Origin: Impatiens glandulifera
Taxonomy: Eukaryota; Streptophyta; Magnoliopsida; Ericales; Balsaminaceae
DNA: 64,000 nucleotides
NCBI RefSeq assembly: GCF_907164915.1
Contig: NC_061866.1
Span: 23,104,117-23,168,116, forward strand
Direction: 5' to 3'
Shown: one piece after another, positions 44,929 through 56,115 of the stretch
How positions within the stretch are numbered: position 1 is the stretch's first letter
How the letters are laid out: every line of letters starts with the position of its first letter
Position numbers and translations under genes: made by a program
Notes under the pieces: generated by a model
Database searches by the model: none
What the model saw: the letters and a program-made list of their open reading frames with translations, nothing else
Told to the model about the DNA's origin: nothing

Positions 44929-45090
44929 CTTATATAGGAGGCGGTTTTGAACGGTTAGAAGATGAACCGTCACTTGGTTATGATTTTGGCGCCAAATTAA
45001 CCTCCAAAAGTTACTGCAGTAACTTTCGGCGGTAATTGCGGAGAATACTATGGGCGGTAATTTTGTGCGCGGTAAAACCGTGGGCGGTAA
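44929..45090 (-). promoter_or_regulatory. Promoter of accessory gene C with E2F-type site
   Basis: On the minus strand: four TTACCGC(C/G)-type repeats (plus-strand GCGGTAA ending at 45,035, 45,060, 45,075 and 45,090), a palindromic E2F consensus TTTGGCGCCAAA (44,985-44,996), an AACGGTTAG motif (~44,950), then TATA box CTATATAAG (44,929-44,937), 109 bp before the ATG. The leader is CT-rich as in the SV-C gene. Confidence 0.6.
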
Positions 45091-45331
45091 GTTTTTCAAA
45101 CTTTTTCGGATTTGTCTGAGATTTTGATTTACCGGAAATTTATAAACCGGAAGCTTTGATTGACGTAGAGTCTTTTGTTTATTCAGATCATAACCGGAAG
45201 GAAAAATAATGTGAAAAACCGGAAACTTAATAATGATGTGAACTTTTTATAGATAAATCCAACACATAAGAAGATGAAATGGTTTTCCGGTCTTACAACA
45301 AAATGACCAGAAAACCGGAAAGTACATAGAA
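45091..45331 (-). other. Spacer between accessory genes B and C
   Basis: AT-rich 3' flank of gene B with several AACCGGAA-type repeats (plus-strand ACCGGAA at ~45,130, 45,145, 45,190, 45,215 and 45,313). No coding signal. Confidence 0.5.
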
Positions 45332-46085
45332 TTAGAGAAGATCGAGCCAATCCTCCTCGATCATTCTGTCAACCCACTTGTCCACAGTGTTCTCGGGTGT
45401 CCGTTCCTCAATCCTCGATATCCATCTGTCTAGCATGGATAGAGTCATGATGTTGGCCGGTCCGACGGGAACACCCGGTCCGAGGTTGCGACGTTGCACC
45501 TCCAAGTATCGAGTGATCTGGGGAGCGAAACCGATCCTTCCCCTTGGAGCGGTGACGAGCTTCTTCAAGTTTCGTAGGAGGCCCAGTTTATGGGTGATTT
45601 CCGAACGATAGCTATCATGATGTCGAAGGCCTCCCGGTTATAGTTCTGGTTGAGCGTTCTGCCCATGATAGACCGCTGAACCAAGTCATGAAAGACTTGG
45701 TATTGAGGAGCGAGTTTATCCTTCTCTCTGTGGTCATCGACCGGATCAGTGGAGGAAGAGAAGACAAAGCCGTAGTCTTCCTTAGCGGAAAGAACGGCGT
45801 TGGGAAGTCCGAAAAACCTTCAGTTGGAAGCTCGAAGAATTGGGCAAAATGTTCTTCGGTAATCTGAAGAAATCTCCCGTCAATGATGGTCCTTATGCTA
45901 CCATCTTCAAGGATGTGCCCGTTGTTGAAGAACTCAAACACCTCCTATTCAAGGATGGTGTCCGATCCTTCAAGAAAGTCTTGAAGTCCCGATTCAACAA
46001 TCGGTGCGAAAATGGTTTCCAAAAACTGGGCATTCAACATTTCGCAGAAGTTGACAATGATTGTGTTTCTAAGCTCGGCATTCAT
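45332..46085 (-). pseudogene. SV-D accessory gene B (N-terminal domain only)
   Basis: The ATG at 46,085 opens a frame with TAG at 45,947-45,945, then EVFEFFNNG and FELPTEGFSDF, homologous to the FELPTEG segment of the SV-C gene. A frameshift near 45,780 and a second near 45,570 displace the C-terminal half, which still reads NREAFDIMIAIVRKSPINW and then KKLVTAPRGRIGFAPQIT to the stop at 45,332. Full length would be ~250 residues, the size of the N-terminal domain alone, without the long tail of gene C. Unknown function, inactivated. Confidence 0.65.
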
Positions 46086-46180
46086 TTTGGAAGGGAATAA
46101 GAATGAAGATCGAATAGGGTTCTTGAAGCTTAGAGAGAGAGAAATATCTGAAGTGTGGTTTGATAAAGAAGGATGAAGCC

Positions 46181-46317
46181 TCTTTTATAGTGTGGGCGGT
46201 TGGTTGCATTTAATGATAATATTTTGAAAAATCAGACCGTTTATGTCTGGTCATAAATGCCCTATCAGTTTTCAAGAGGAGAAAGGCATGTCTGGTCTAA
46301 TCGGATCAAGCATGCTT
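46181..46317 (-). promoter_or_regulatory. Promoter of accessory gene B
   Basis: TATA box CTATAAAAGA at 46,181-46,190, 96 bp before the ATG, preceded by ACCGCCCACA. Palindrome AAGCATGCTT (RY core) at 46,308-46,317. Confidence 0.5.
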
Positions 46318-46512
46318 CTTGGAAAGCGAATATTTCATTTTTCAAGACTGATTTGATTTGGTTTGTTACGGCGCATTTAATGTTGGTTATTTTCTTGAAG
46401 ATTTCTTTGATTTTTGATCGAAAAATAAATGATTTTCATTAATGAGGAAGTGCCAAACCGGTAGTACAACAAAATTACCGGTTTGGAGAATGGGAAAAGA
46501 AATTATGAAAGT

Positions 46513-47250
46513 TTAAACATTTGATGAACCGGCAGCTTGATTCCTCTTGGCTTTAGCTGTTTCCCACCGGTCGATCAGCTCCTGGATTCTCTCCTTCGTT
46601 AGCATGTGCTTCGGATGGAGAGTGACGAAGGGTCTGGAGTGAATATCTAAACTAGCACAGAAACCGCTTAGCTGGGGAGCACAACCGATTTTGTTTGAAA
46701 GAATCATCTTCTTCAGGTTGCTGAAGATGATCCAGGACCAGTTTACCGGTGTCCCAATCGTAACAGCAATCATCATCTCGAATAGCCTCTAGGTGTAGTA
46801 GTAGCTCTTCTCTCTGGCCAGAACGGACTTTCCCAGAATCTGACTAAGAAGTTGGTACTTGTGAGAGAGTTGGCTTTTAGCACCCTAGGGTCTAACCGGG
46901 ATGTCAGAGTTGGAGAACCGATGACACATTTCCTCAATGGTCACCGGAGAGTATGTAAGGTCGGTTACCCATTCAGTGGGTAAACCACAGTATTCAGCGA
47001 AATTCGTCTCGCTGAATAGAAATGACTGACCATAAACTCGTGCAACGATTATGTCTCGGTGAGCTTCTTTTGCAGTCTGGAAGAATTCATCGACTACGAG
47101 GTAGTCGAGAATGAATCTGTTCTCTAAAAATCCTCCTAGTCCGCTTCTTTCAACGGCTAAGAACATTTCATTGACATCGTGATCTTTGTATTGATAAATG
47201 GAGTTAAAGTCGGCCAACAGAATTTTCTTTGCAAGTGGGTCGGAGTTCAT
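46513..47250 (-). pseudogene. SV-D accessory gene A (two in-frame TAG)
   Basis: A single frame of 246 codons from ATG 47,250 to the stop at 46,513, broken only by TAG at 46,887-46,885 and 46,791-46,789. It reads ...ILLADFNSIYQ near the start, then SGLGGFLENRFI, VVDEFFQTAKE, ARVYGQSFLFSE and GLPTEWVTDL, and later MIAVTIGTPVNWSWIIFSNL and KIGCAPQLSGF. It therefore aligns end to end with gene B and with the first 230 residues of gene C. It ends in a basic, Gln/Ala-rich tail. It is the first accessory gene after pol. No catalytic motif recognised. Confidence 0.68.
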
Positions 47251-47321
47251 GATCTTCAGATAGTTTTAACTCAAAAGTGTTTTTGTGAATAGTGAATGTG
47301 ATTTGTGAGGATTAGAGGTTT

Positions 47322-47368
47322 GTTTATATAGTCAGGGGTTCGGCTAGATCAATAGGTTAAGCATGCTT
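47322..47368 (-). promoter_or_regulatory. Promoter of accessory gene A
   Basis: TATA box TATATAAAC (47,322-47,330), 72 bp before the ATG, with AAGCATGCTT (47,359-47,368) just upstream and TGATGACATCA (~47,377) beyond. Confidence 0.5.
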
Positions 47369-47951
47369 AGTGATGTCATCAATTATTTAATAGTCTTTAA
47401 CTTGTTGAAGTGTATAATGTTTATTTCCAATGCAAAGTTAATTATTACTAGGATATTCATGATGATAAAAATCTATTGACAAGATGTGAGTCTCCCTCTC
47501 TTGATGATGGACACATGTCGTCATCTCGATTGAGGTAAACTATTTTATTAATTACAGGCTTCATTTCTCAATGTATGCATGAAAATACGATTAGCTATCC
47601 CAAGTTAACCGGAAAAGTTCAATCTATCGAAACCAGAGTGTATTTGTACTAATCGGTTTTCCATTACCGGTTTTAGTTAGATATTATATTCCGAAGAAAT
47701 GTTGAATCGTATCAACATTTGTTCAGCTTTGGATTAAGTATATCCACTTCTACTAGGTCATTTCAACCGCCTAGTAAATATTCATGTGGTTCGACATCAT
47801 GAAGTGATCAGGCATACCGGAGACTTCCTCCTAGTTAGCATCCTTGAATTTTCAATGGCCTATTTGAATATGGTTTGAGAAACGAGAGCTTCTCCCTTAA
47901 CACATATCCCTGTTTTTCATAATTATATATGTAAGCAGCATGCTTGTATGA
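47369..47951. other. Spacer between SV-D pol and accessory gene A
   Basis: AT-rich, no coding frame. It would be the 3' flank of pol and upstream region of gene A. Confidence 0.5.
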
Positions 47952-50900
47952 TCATGGTATAAGTTGCTTAACATCAGTAATTCCCAGAATCTTTCTGAAA
48001 TGAGAGAACTTAGCTTCCTGTAGCGGTTTGGTGAAGATGTCTTCTACTTGTTGCTCAGTTGAGACATATTCCAGTCGGATGTGTTTCTCCTAAACATGCT
48101 CCCGGATGAAATGGTGTCTTATATCAATGTGCTTCGCTCTTGAGTGCAGCACCAGATTGTATGTAATCGCTATCGCGCTAGTGTTGTCACAAAATATTGG
48201 TGATTTTTCAGCTTTTACACCAAAGTCCCTTAGTTGTTGTTGGATCCAGAGGAGTTGTGCACAGCAGCTTCCGGCTGCTATATACTCTGCCTCTGCGGTT
48301 GAAGTTGCAACTGAGGTCTGTTTCTTGCTGCTCCATGTAACGAGCCGGTCACCCAGGAATTGGCAAGTTCCACTAGTACTTTTTCTATCGATTTTGCATC
48401 CTGCGTAATCCGCGTCTGAGTAGCTTATGAAATTGAAAATTGAGTCTTTTAGATACCAAAGTCCCACGTCTTGAGTTCCCTTCAGATATTTCAATATTCT
48501 TTTAGCCGTAGTGTAATGTGATTGCTTTGGATTGGCTTGGAATCTCCCGCATACTCCAACCGCAAACAGGATGTCTGGTCGGCTGGCTGTTAAGTAGAGC
48601 AGGGATCCAATCATTCCCCGATATGTTGTGATGTCAACGGCTTGACCATCCTCATCTTTTTCTAACTTTACGGAAGGACTCATTGGTGTAGCCGCCTCGG
48701 CGCATGTATCCATTCCAAACTTCTTCAGTAGTTCGACTGTGTACTTTGGTTGGCTTATAAACGTTCCGGCTTCAATCTGTTTAACCTGAAGTCCTAAGAA
48801 GAAACTCAGTTCTCCCATCATACACATTTGAAATTTGTCAGTCATCATTTTTGAGAATTTATCGCATAGTTTTGGATCGGTTGATCCAAAAATAATATCA
48901 TCAACACATATTTGAACAAGTAATATGTGTTCCTTTTTCTCAAATTTGAAAAGTGTTTTATCGACTGAACATATTGTAAACTTGTGATCAAATAAGAATT
49001 GTGTTAACGTATCGTACCAGGCTCTTGGAGCCTTTTTCAAACCGTAAAGGGCCTTGTTCAGCCGGTAAACATGATTTTCGTGTTCTGGATTTTTGAAACC
49101 TGGAGGTTGATTAACATACACCTCTTCATTTACCTTACCGTTTAGAAAAGCGCTTTTAACATCCATTTGAAAAATTTTGAAATTTTTGAAAGCTGCATAT
49201 GCTAAGAATATTCTAATGGCCTCAAGCCTAGCTACAGGGGCAAATGATTTTTCAAAATCAATGCCTTCTTCCTGTTTGTAGCCTTGAGCCACTAACCGGG
49301 CTTTGTTCCTCGTAACTAAATCGTCTTCATTGAGTTTATTTCTGAATACCCATCGTGTTCCTATAACCGGTTTATTTTTCGGTTTAGGAACTAGGTACCA
49401 GACTTTATTTCTCTCAAACTCGTTTAATTCCTCTTGCATTGCTAGGATCCAGTCGGGATCTGACAATGCTTCATCCACCTTTTTCGGCTCAATTTATGAT
49501 ATGAAAGCGGAATTTTCATAGTGTTCCAAATTTTGTTGCCTAGTTCAGACGGGTGAGGATATGTTACCTATTACTAGTTCAAGAGGATGATTTTTGTTCC
49601 TTCTGAGGTTTATTCGAGACATGTCTATTAAGCTTTCGGTTTGCTGATCAAGGTTAGACTGATCGGTAGGCTGAACAGAGTCAGACCGACCGATTTCTTC
49701 AGTCGAAACTGAAGAGTCAACTTTCTGCGGTAAAGTAGCTTGAGCAGGCTGAGGTTCAGCATCAACCGCTTGGTCATTGACAAATCGTCTAATAACCGGA
49801 ACCTCATCTTCATCATCAGAATATATATTGAAATTTTCCATTCTATTGTGAAGGTCGAAGGGTAGAGCAGTGTTTAGTTCAACTGATTCATCAAAAACAA
49901 CGTGTACTGTTTCTTCAATAGTTAAAGTCCTAGTATTATATATCCTATAATCTTTACTTACAACTGAATATCCCAACATCATTCCCTCATCGGATTTAGC
50001 ATAAAAAACGGTCAAATAATTTTTGCCGTTGTTGTGAACAAAACAATTACTGCCAAAAATTCGAAAGTACCGTATGTTTGGAATTCGATCATAGTGTATT
50101 TCAAAAGGAGTTTTGGAAAAATGTTTAGTTACTAAAGATCGGTTTTGAGTGTCACATGCGGTATTGATAGCCTCAGCCCAAAAATTTTGAGCGATACCCG
50201 AATCGGCTATCATTGACCTTGCGGCTTCCTTGAGAGTTCGGTTTCTTCTCTCAGCCAGGCCGTTTTGTTGAGGAGTTCTAGAACTAGACAACTCGTGTCT
50301 AATACCGGAATCATCAAGAAAAGTAGTTAATCTGCTATTTATAAACTTAGTTCCTCTATCACTTCTGATTTTGTTTACTCGAATAGATTTCTCATTTTGT
50401 ATTCTCAAAATCAGTTTGATCAGGTTTGGAGTTGCTTGATTTTTAGAGGCTAGAAATGTTACCCAAGTAAATTTAGAATAGTCATCAATAACCACCATGG
50501 TATAATGCATGCCTCCTAAGCTGATTACTCTAACCGGACTAAACAGATCCATATGCAAGAGTTCTAAACACCGTTCAGATTGATAATTTCCTTTACTTTT
50601 GAAAGATATCTTTATTTGTTTACCCATTTGACATGCAGCACATACTTTATCTTTTGAGAATTTAACATTTGGAATATCGTGAACTAATTCCTTAGAGCAT
50701 ATAAAGTTAATTGTTTTGAAATTCAAATGGTTTAACCGTTTATGCCAAAGCCAGTTTGGATCATTTCCAGCTATCATGCATACAAGTTTTACAAAATCAC
50801 TTTTCCAATCAACTTTGTAAATATTTCCCATTCGGTTACCGGTTAAAAGAATGTCATTTTGATGATTCTTATCTAAACATGCATTCTTATGAAATTCAAC

Positions 50901-51218
50901 TTTGTAACCTACATCGCCCATTTGACTTATACTTAATAGGTTAAAATGCTGGTGTTCTACCAGTAATACATTATTTATTGACAGGTTACCATGGACAATC
51001 TTACCCTTGCCCACGGTTTTACCTTTCGAGTTGTCACCGAATGTTATGACGTCTCCGGTTTCATATTTGATGTCGGTTAGTAGTTCATCGTTGCCGGTCA
51101 TGTGTCTTGAGCATCCGCTATCCAGATACCATTCCGAGTTCTTTAACCGGTTGCTTCTCCTAACCTGCAAACGAAAATTATTTACACCTTTTTGGTACCC
51201 ACATTCAGTTGGGTCCAT
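47952..51218 (-). pseudogene. pol: SV-D pol (PR, IN, RT, RNase H), nearly complete
   Basis: The best pol in the window. Frame 51,218-49,545 has protease (WYLDSGCSRHMTG), pre-integrase with H..H/C..C (WLWHKRLNHL, CAACQMGK), the integrase core (VIDDYSKFTW, IRSDRGTKF, TPQQNGLAERRNRTL) and the hinge HPLELVIGN. A TGA (49,545) and a TAA (~49,493) interrupt the hinge. Frame 49,478-48,090 has RT ([24 protein letters not shown], then CVDD where YVDD is usual) and RNase H ([27 protein letters not shown]). A TAG at 48,090 precedes the last ~45 residues (EDIFTKPL) ending at 47,952. It lies 1 base out of register with gag. The polymerase active-site change and stops make it inactive. Confidence 0.9.
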
Positions 51219-53027
51219 GATTGATTAGTCCTTTTGGGATCCAGACTTGAATAAGTCGGATCACTTTCCCGGTATCTGTTCTTATAATGTTCGGCTTAAC
51301 TTCTTGATCCTTGCTCAAGAATGCCTTATGTTGTGGTGATGAATGTCTTTGAGACCGAGATTTACTTTTTTTATTTTGTTTATTTTCTTTCCGGTTGGCT
51401 TTCCTTCTCTCAGGATGAAGCAATTTTTCTGATTCAGTCGGACTCACATATTTAAGTTCTTTTTCCGGTTTTAGATCACGTGCTTCCTCATTTTCGGTTG
51501 ATGAACTCTTGACAAATCTTATGAATGGAAGATTGTCTTTTGTGAGTTTCATCTCGTTAGGTTGATTTGATTCGTTTGATTTGTTTTGTTCGTAACCAAT
51601 ACCAAATCTACACTTAGGATGTCTTTTATAATTACACATCTGTTTTACCGCTTGACGAGATCTTTCCCACGCAGACGTAACATACAGTGCTCGTTCATCG
51701 ATTTCAGTTACCGGTTGAACCGTCTCCTCATTTTCTAAGGATAGTTCAGCCGGTTCATACACTATGGTTTCGCATGACTTATCAGCGATTCCACTTGACT
51801 CTACGGTTTTAGGTTCTACCGGAGTCGGTATGTATGCAAATATGTTTCTGAACTCAGCGACCATTTCTTTGAGTGCAGAAATCAAATCTTCCTTAGTAAA
51901 CTCATCAGAAGAGAAATCAAATACCTCTTCGTCGTACGCCCATTCGCTTCCTCCGTCAGATGCAATGAGTGCCTTCTGTATTTCCTTCCCTTCATCGGCT
52001 TGCTGGTCATCGTTTCTCCGGTAATCGATCTGTTGGTTGTCATTTCTCCGATAGTTATTCCCTTGGTAGTTGTTACCTTGGTACCGGTTACCGTGGTAGT
52101 TGTTGCCTTGATAGTTGCCTTTCGGTTTTCTGTCGTCTCTTCTCGGTTTCCTACATTCTACCTGAAATGTCCAAAACCATCATAGTTATAGCATCTTTAA
52201 TTAGATTTATCTACATAATTATAGCTAAAGTTGTTGTTAGATGGTGGCTGGTTCTTCTTCATGAATCTCCCAAATTTCTGAGCTAGCATCGTCATCACAT
52301 CTTCACTGTTCTGATCAGCGTTCTTGACTGGAGCCGGAACGGTTGATACTTGAACTGCCAGTTCCACCGATGTAACCAAAGCTCTGGTTGTGGTTGACGT
52401 GGATGCTTCATCTTCGATCTGAGACTTAATCTCGAACTCATAAGCTTTTAGATCCTCTAACACGTCATGCAACTTCATCTACCCGAGGTTGCTTGATTCC
52501 CTCATCACCATGGTTTTGATATCCCATGTGCTCGGCAGTGATCTTAAGGCTTTAATGATTATTTCTTGGTTGTCGTATTTCTTTCCAAGTGTTTGAAGCT
52601 CGTTGACCACACTGGTGAACCGGTTGCTGAATTCCTTCATATTTTCCCCCGATTTCATCCTGGTGTTTTAATATTTTTGTGTAGCCACCAAGATTTTGTT
52701 CTCCTTTGTTCTTTCGTTTCCTTCATGAATCCGAACGATCGTTTCCCATGCTTTCTTTGCATTATCACAGGCTGATATTTTGTTTAAGGTATTATCGTCT
52801 ATAGCCTTATAGATGTGCCTCATGCAATGGTTGTCCAGGTTACTCCGTCTTCGATCTTCATTTGTCCATTCATCTAACTCTTTGTCGATTTTTATTGGCC
52901 CTTCTTTCAAAACTCGGCTCATATCATCATCTAGCGTGATCAGATGTAGATACATATGTTTCTTCCAACTGCTAAACGCTTCACTGTTTAGCATTGGTGG
53001 CCTGTCGCTGTGGGTCATGCTTCCCAT
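51205..53027 (-). pseudogene. gag: SV-D gag, broken
   Basis: ATG at 53,027 (MGSMTHSDRPPML), 29 bp beyond the primer site. The UBN2-like domain has WKKHMYLHL, GPIKIDKELDEW and EGNERTKENK. Stops at ~52,668 (TAA), 52,479 (TAG) and 52,197 (TAA), and a frameshift in the zinc-knuckle region near 52,160, where the second cysteine has become tyrosine (CYNY). Asn/Tyr/Gly-rich repeats follow (NNYQGNN type, ~52,120-52,020). The C-terminal frame 51,885-51,205 ends WIPKGLINHGPN, then TGA. That TGA is followed by ATG and WVPK. Confidence 0.85.
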
Positions 53028-53055
53028 CTTCTTCGGTTGCTTGAGTGCTAAGAAC

Positions 53056-53072
53056 CTCGCTCTGATACAACT
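53056..53072 (-). other. SV-D primer-binding site
   Basis: On the minus strand AGTTGTATCAGAGCGAG directly follows the LTR end AACA. TATCAGAGC is the core of the initiator-Met tRNA primer site. Confidence 0.75.
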
Positions 53073-54268
53073 TGTTAGGATCGGGGACGCCCTTGGGGGA
53101 CCGGGGTGTTTCCAGTTTCTGGAAGGGTGGCCGCTTACAACACGCAACACACTTTGGTGATAGTCCGGTTAGAGACTATAACCGTTCTCAGCACTTCGCA
53201 AACTGTCACAGACTCTTGAACCGGGTTCAAGGGCGGAAATGTATGTTTCAGTCTGAAGCAACGTATGCGACTTGGATGATGTTTATGAGGAGTCAGTTTT
53301 AGAAATATGAGTGGATCGGTTTTTGATTAAGGAGTAGAATTATGTTTTGGTTAATGTATTCAAGTTTTAAAGTCAAATAAGCAAGAAATAAGTAAAGGAC
53401 ACGAGACAAGATTTTTTATGGATGTTCAGAGCAAACCCTCCTACGTCACCCCTTCTTCTCAGATTATGAGAAAGATCTCCATTAACTTTCAAAGTTACAA
53501 CAATTACACTGCCGGTCGAGCCTAACTCGCTACTCACCGGTTACACCAACTCACTCTTGATGTAATACAGATAACACAGCACAATAAAGCTTTCGGTAAA
53601 TGAAACAACAGTTTTAGATCGCGTGTGAGATTTCTTTCTCTCTTTTAATGTATTTTTTGAACCGTAATTAATGAAGTCGCTTCGTCTTCCTTTTATAGTG
53701 AAGAGGATCCCAACGGTCACTTTCTTCTCTCACCGTGGGATTGGTCAGTTCAGGGTCACGTCGGTTTAGAGAGGTTGCTTGCACGTTTCAACTTCCTGAC
53801 ACTTGGCAAGCATGCATATACCTCTCGGGTATGGATGACGTAACCGACTTGTAGATTTGGACACGTGTCAGGCATGCACCTTCCGGCTGTCTGAGTCGGA
53901 TCTTCGGATCAGTAGTTCATCATTGTCTTTATCGCATGTTTCTGATCCGGATCTTATCTTCTTTTATTTTCCCAAGACACGTCTATTTCGTCACATTACG
54001 TCATCTTTGTAGTTCTTAGTTCCCGGTTGTCTCTTTCGTAGTGTGATCCGGCTAGAATGTAGACTTTTCTTTGCTAGTCGTTCTGTTGGGAATGTTGAAA
54101 TACGTTGAAACCGGTTTCTCTTCATCATGGATTGATCATCTGGAGCCGGATTGCTTTTGATATATTCTCCAGCCGGTTTATACGAGTCGATCTGTTCCTG
54201 CACATAAGAGTTAATAGTAGTTTAGTTTTCTAGCAGGTTTGAAATTAACTTACTTAATTTTTCTATCA
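53073..54268 (-). mobile_element. SV-D 5' LTR
   Basis: 1,196 bp, minus strand, partner of 40,403-41,593. TATA-type TATAAAAGG near 53,692, RY motifs near 53,811 and 53,873, and the leader motif at 53,418-53,490. The five bases outside this end (GGCTA) differ from those at the other end (AGTGC), so no target-site duplication is seen. The short ORF inside (53,072-53,302) is LTR sequence. Confidence 0.88.
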
Positions 54269-55020
54269 GGCTATATCAGTCATTGTCTCTAAACTTGTAA
54301 GACACGTGTCTTCATGTTGGTAAGAGATGACTCTTTAATGTTTTGAGCGGGAAAAATGAATAGCTCTCAACGTGGGACAATTGTCCTTGATTAGTCTAAT
54401 CGGCACGTAGTTAGACGTTTTTCTTACTTCACAAATCCACATAACTAAACGGCTATTAGACGGATGGGTCTATTAGACACATACGTCTAATTCCGTATTA
54501 TATAAATATCCGTCTAATATCTATTATACGTGTACGTCTAATTCCTCATAAACACCACGTGTTAGACGGGTGTTTAGTTAGACGTGAGCATCCTCTTGCT
54601 CTTGACGTAAAATCGTCTAAAGTCTATTAGACGTATCCGTCTAATCGCGTAGGTTAAAAACCTCAACGTATAGACTTAGATGTATAGATTTTGAGAAAAA
54701 ATACGTCTAAGTACAAGCCGTTTCTTTTAGATATACTCGTCTAATTAGACCGATTAAGAATTTTCGTCTAGAGAGTATCCTTATTTCCAAATACATTTTC
54801 CCTCTCATTTGTATATGGACATAAAAACATAATAGACAGTTTTTGTGGTCCAAAGACCAAAAACATTTTTAACAAATAAAAACATTTATCTGCTAGAATG
54901 GCAAAGGCCATTATTGATCTTCTAGGTTGTGTACTCAAAAGAGTATTCTTCTTGCTTCCTTCCTGCAATCCTCCTGCATCACCTACAAAGGAAATTATTT
55001 ACATATTTTGGTATCCATAC
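54269..55020 (-). mobile_element. Inverted fragment of an SV-C relative
   Basis: On the minus strand this follows 37,610-38,368: the gag end (AATTGAGTATGG.TACC), the GTGATGCAGGAGG segment, the TTAGACG palindromic repeats (54,380-54,770) and the spacer ending ATGACTGATATA. It breaks off exactly at the SV-D LTR. With the left flank it makes an imperfect inverted repeat around SV-D. Confidence 0.8.
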
Positions 55021-55797
55021 TCAATTAATAATTGTTAGTCATATCAAATATATAAATATATATTTAGATATCATCATCTTGAGTAGTGTAGTGGTAAGCA
55101 TGCCCGTCTGTTATACAGGTGACTTGGGTTCGAATCTTACTAGGTGTTAATTTGCAGGCACAACTCAAAGTCAACGCGTAGTTAGACCGATTATATGGAA
55201 AATGTTTTATGTTAGACGTGGGACGTCTAATGTGTTAATTAGATGGGGACGTCTAATGCAGATTGCGTCTAAGTAGATAAACGGCCGAGATGAGGCGTCT
55301 AATAGACTGTTATATGGGGGCGTCTATGCAGATGGACGGCCAAGATGATTAGATAGGGACGTCTAAGCAGATGGACGGCCAAGATGATCAGATGGGGGCA
55401 TTTAAGAAGATGGACGGCTAAGATGAGGTGTCTAAGCAGATGAACGTCTAAGATGATCAGTTGATCAGATGGACGGCTAAGATGATTAGATGGGCATCTA
55501 AAGGCAGATGTTCTTTAAGGCAGCTGGCAGCAGAGTCTTCCATTCAGGCTGACAGCGGAGCTCAATAAATGAATAATCGCCACATATGCCATAATTCAAA
55601 TTGCCTGTACTGCATTGTACTACCACGATCTCAAGAATCTTTTTCTGCTGTACTACCCAGTACCTTATGGATATTACATCCAACGAAAAGATGACATGTG
55701 TCCAAAAGAAGAATTTAACCGTTAAGCTTTTTCAAGAATAAATTGTTGTCTAAGACAATGGACAAATTACTGGCTAAAAAATACAAGAAAGGGAGTT
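55016..55797 (+). mobile_element. SV-E 5' LTR fragment
   Basis: Matches 56,614-57,372 of the SV-E 3' LTR: AATAATTGTTAGTCATAT, the tRNA-like sequence, GGACGGC-type repeats (55,250-55,500), and the segment to ACAAGAAAG. Both the LTR start and the U5 end with primer site are missing. Confidence 0.75.
55077..55146 (+). ncRNA. tRNA-Asp-like sequence in SV-E LTR (copy 1)
   Basis: About 70 nt aligned with plant tRNA-Asp: A-box region TAGTGTAGTGGTAAGC, anticodon loop CTGTTAT (anticodon position GTT, from GTC), B-box GGTTCGAATCT. Acceptor and T stems are imperfect. A degenerate tRNA-derived sequence with Pol III promoter boxes, not a working tRNA. Confidence 0.6.
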
Positions 55798-56115
55798 TAG
55801 ATGAGAATGGAACTAATCCAATCTGTGATGAGCTAACCTTAAATGATGAGATTACTTATGTTCCGCCAACTGTTAGTTGGTTGAAACTTAAGATGGAAGC
55901 ATCCAGTAAGTCTGGCATATTAAAACTTGACAAGAAGTCAAGGAGTTTTAGACAAAAAACATCATTTGAGATTAACAGTTCAGCTGTTAGCAGGAAGACG
56001 TCTGCTAAGCCTAAATCATACGCACCAATCACAATGCAACATGGGAAATCCATAAAATAATCAAAGTATGGATTCCCAAGGGACTAATAAGCCATGGACC
56101 CAAAGAAAAATGGGT
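55798..56115 (+). pseudogene. SV-E gag C-terminal remnant
   Basis: Reads EITYVPPTVSWLKLKMEAS...., SRKTSAKPKSYAPITMQ and HGKSIK, matching the last ~100 residues of SV-C gag. A stop at 56,058 comes from a 1-bp loss. In the next frame it continues VWIPKGLISHGPKEKWVP with no stop at the gag-pol junction, unlike the other elements. Joined directly to LTR sequence on its left by a deletion. Confidence 0.75.

Noticed and set aside
55077..55146. Functional tRNA gene (Asn or Asp)
   Set aside because: Acceptor and T stems are mismatched, and both copies sit within LTRs. Treated as tRNA-derived.
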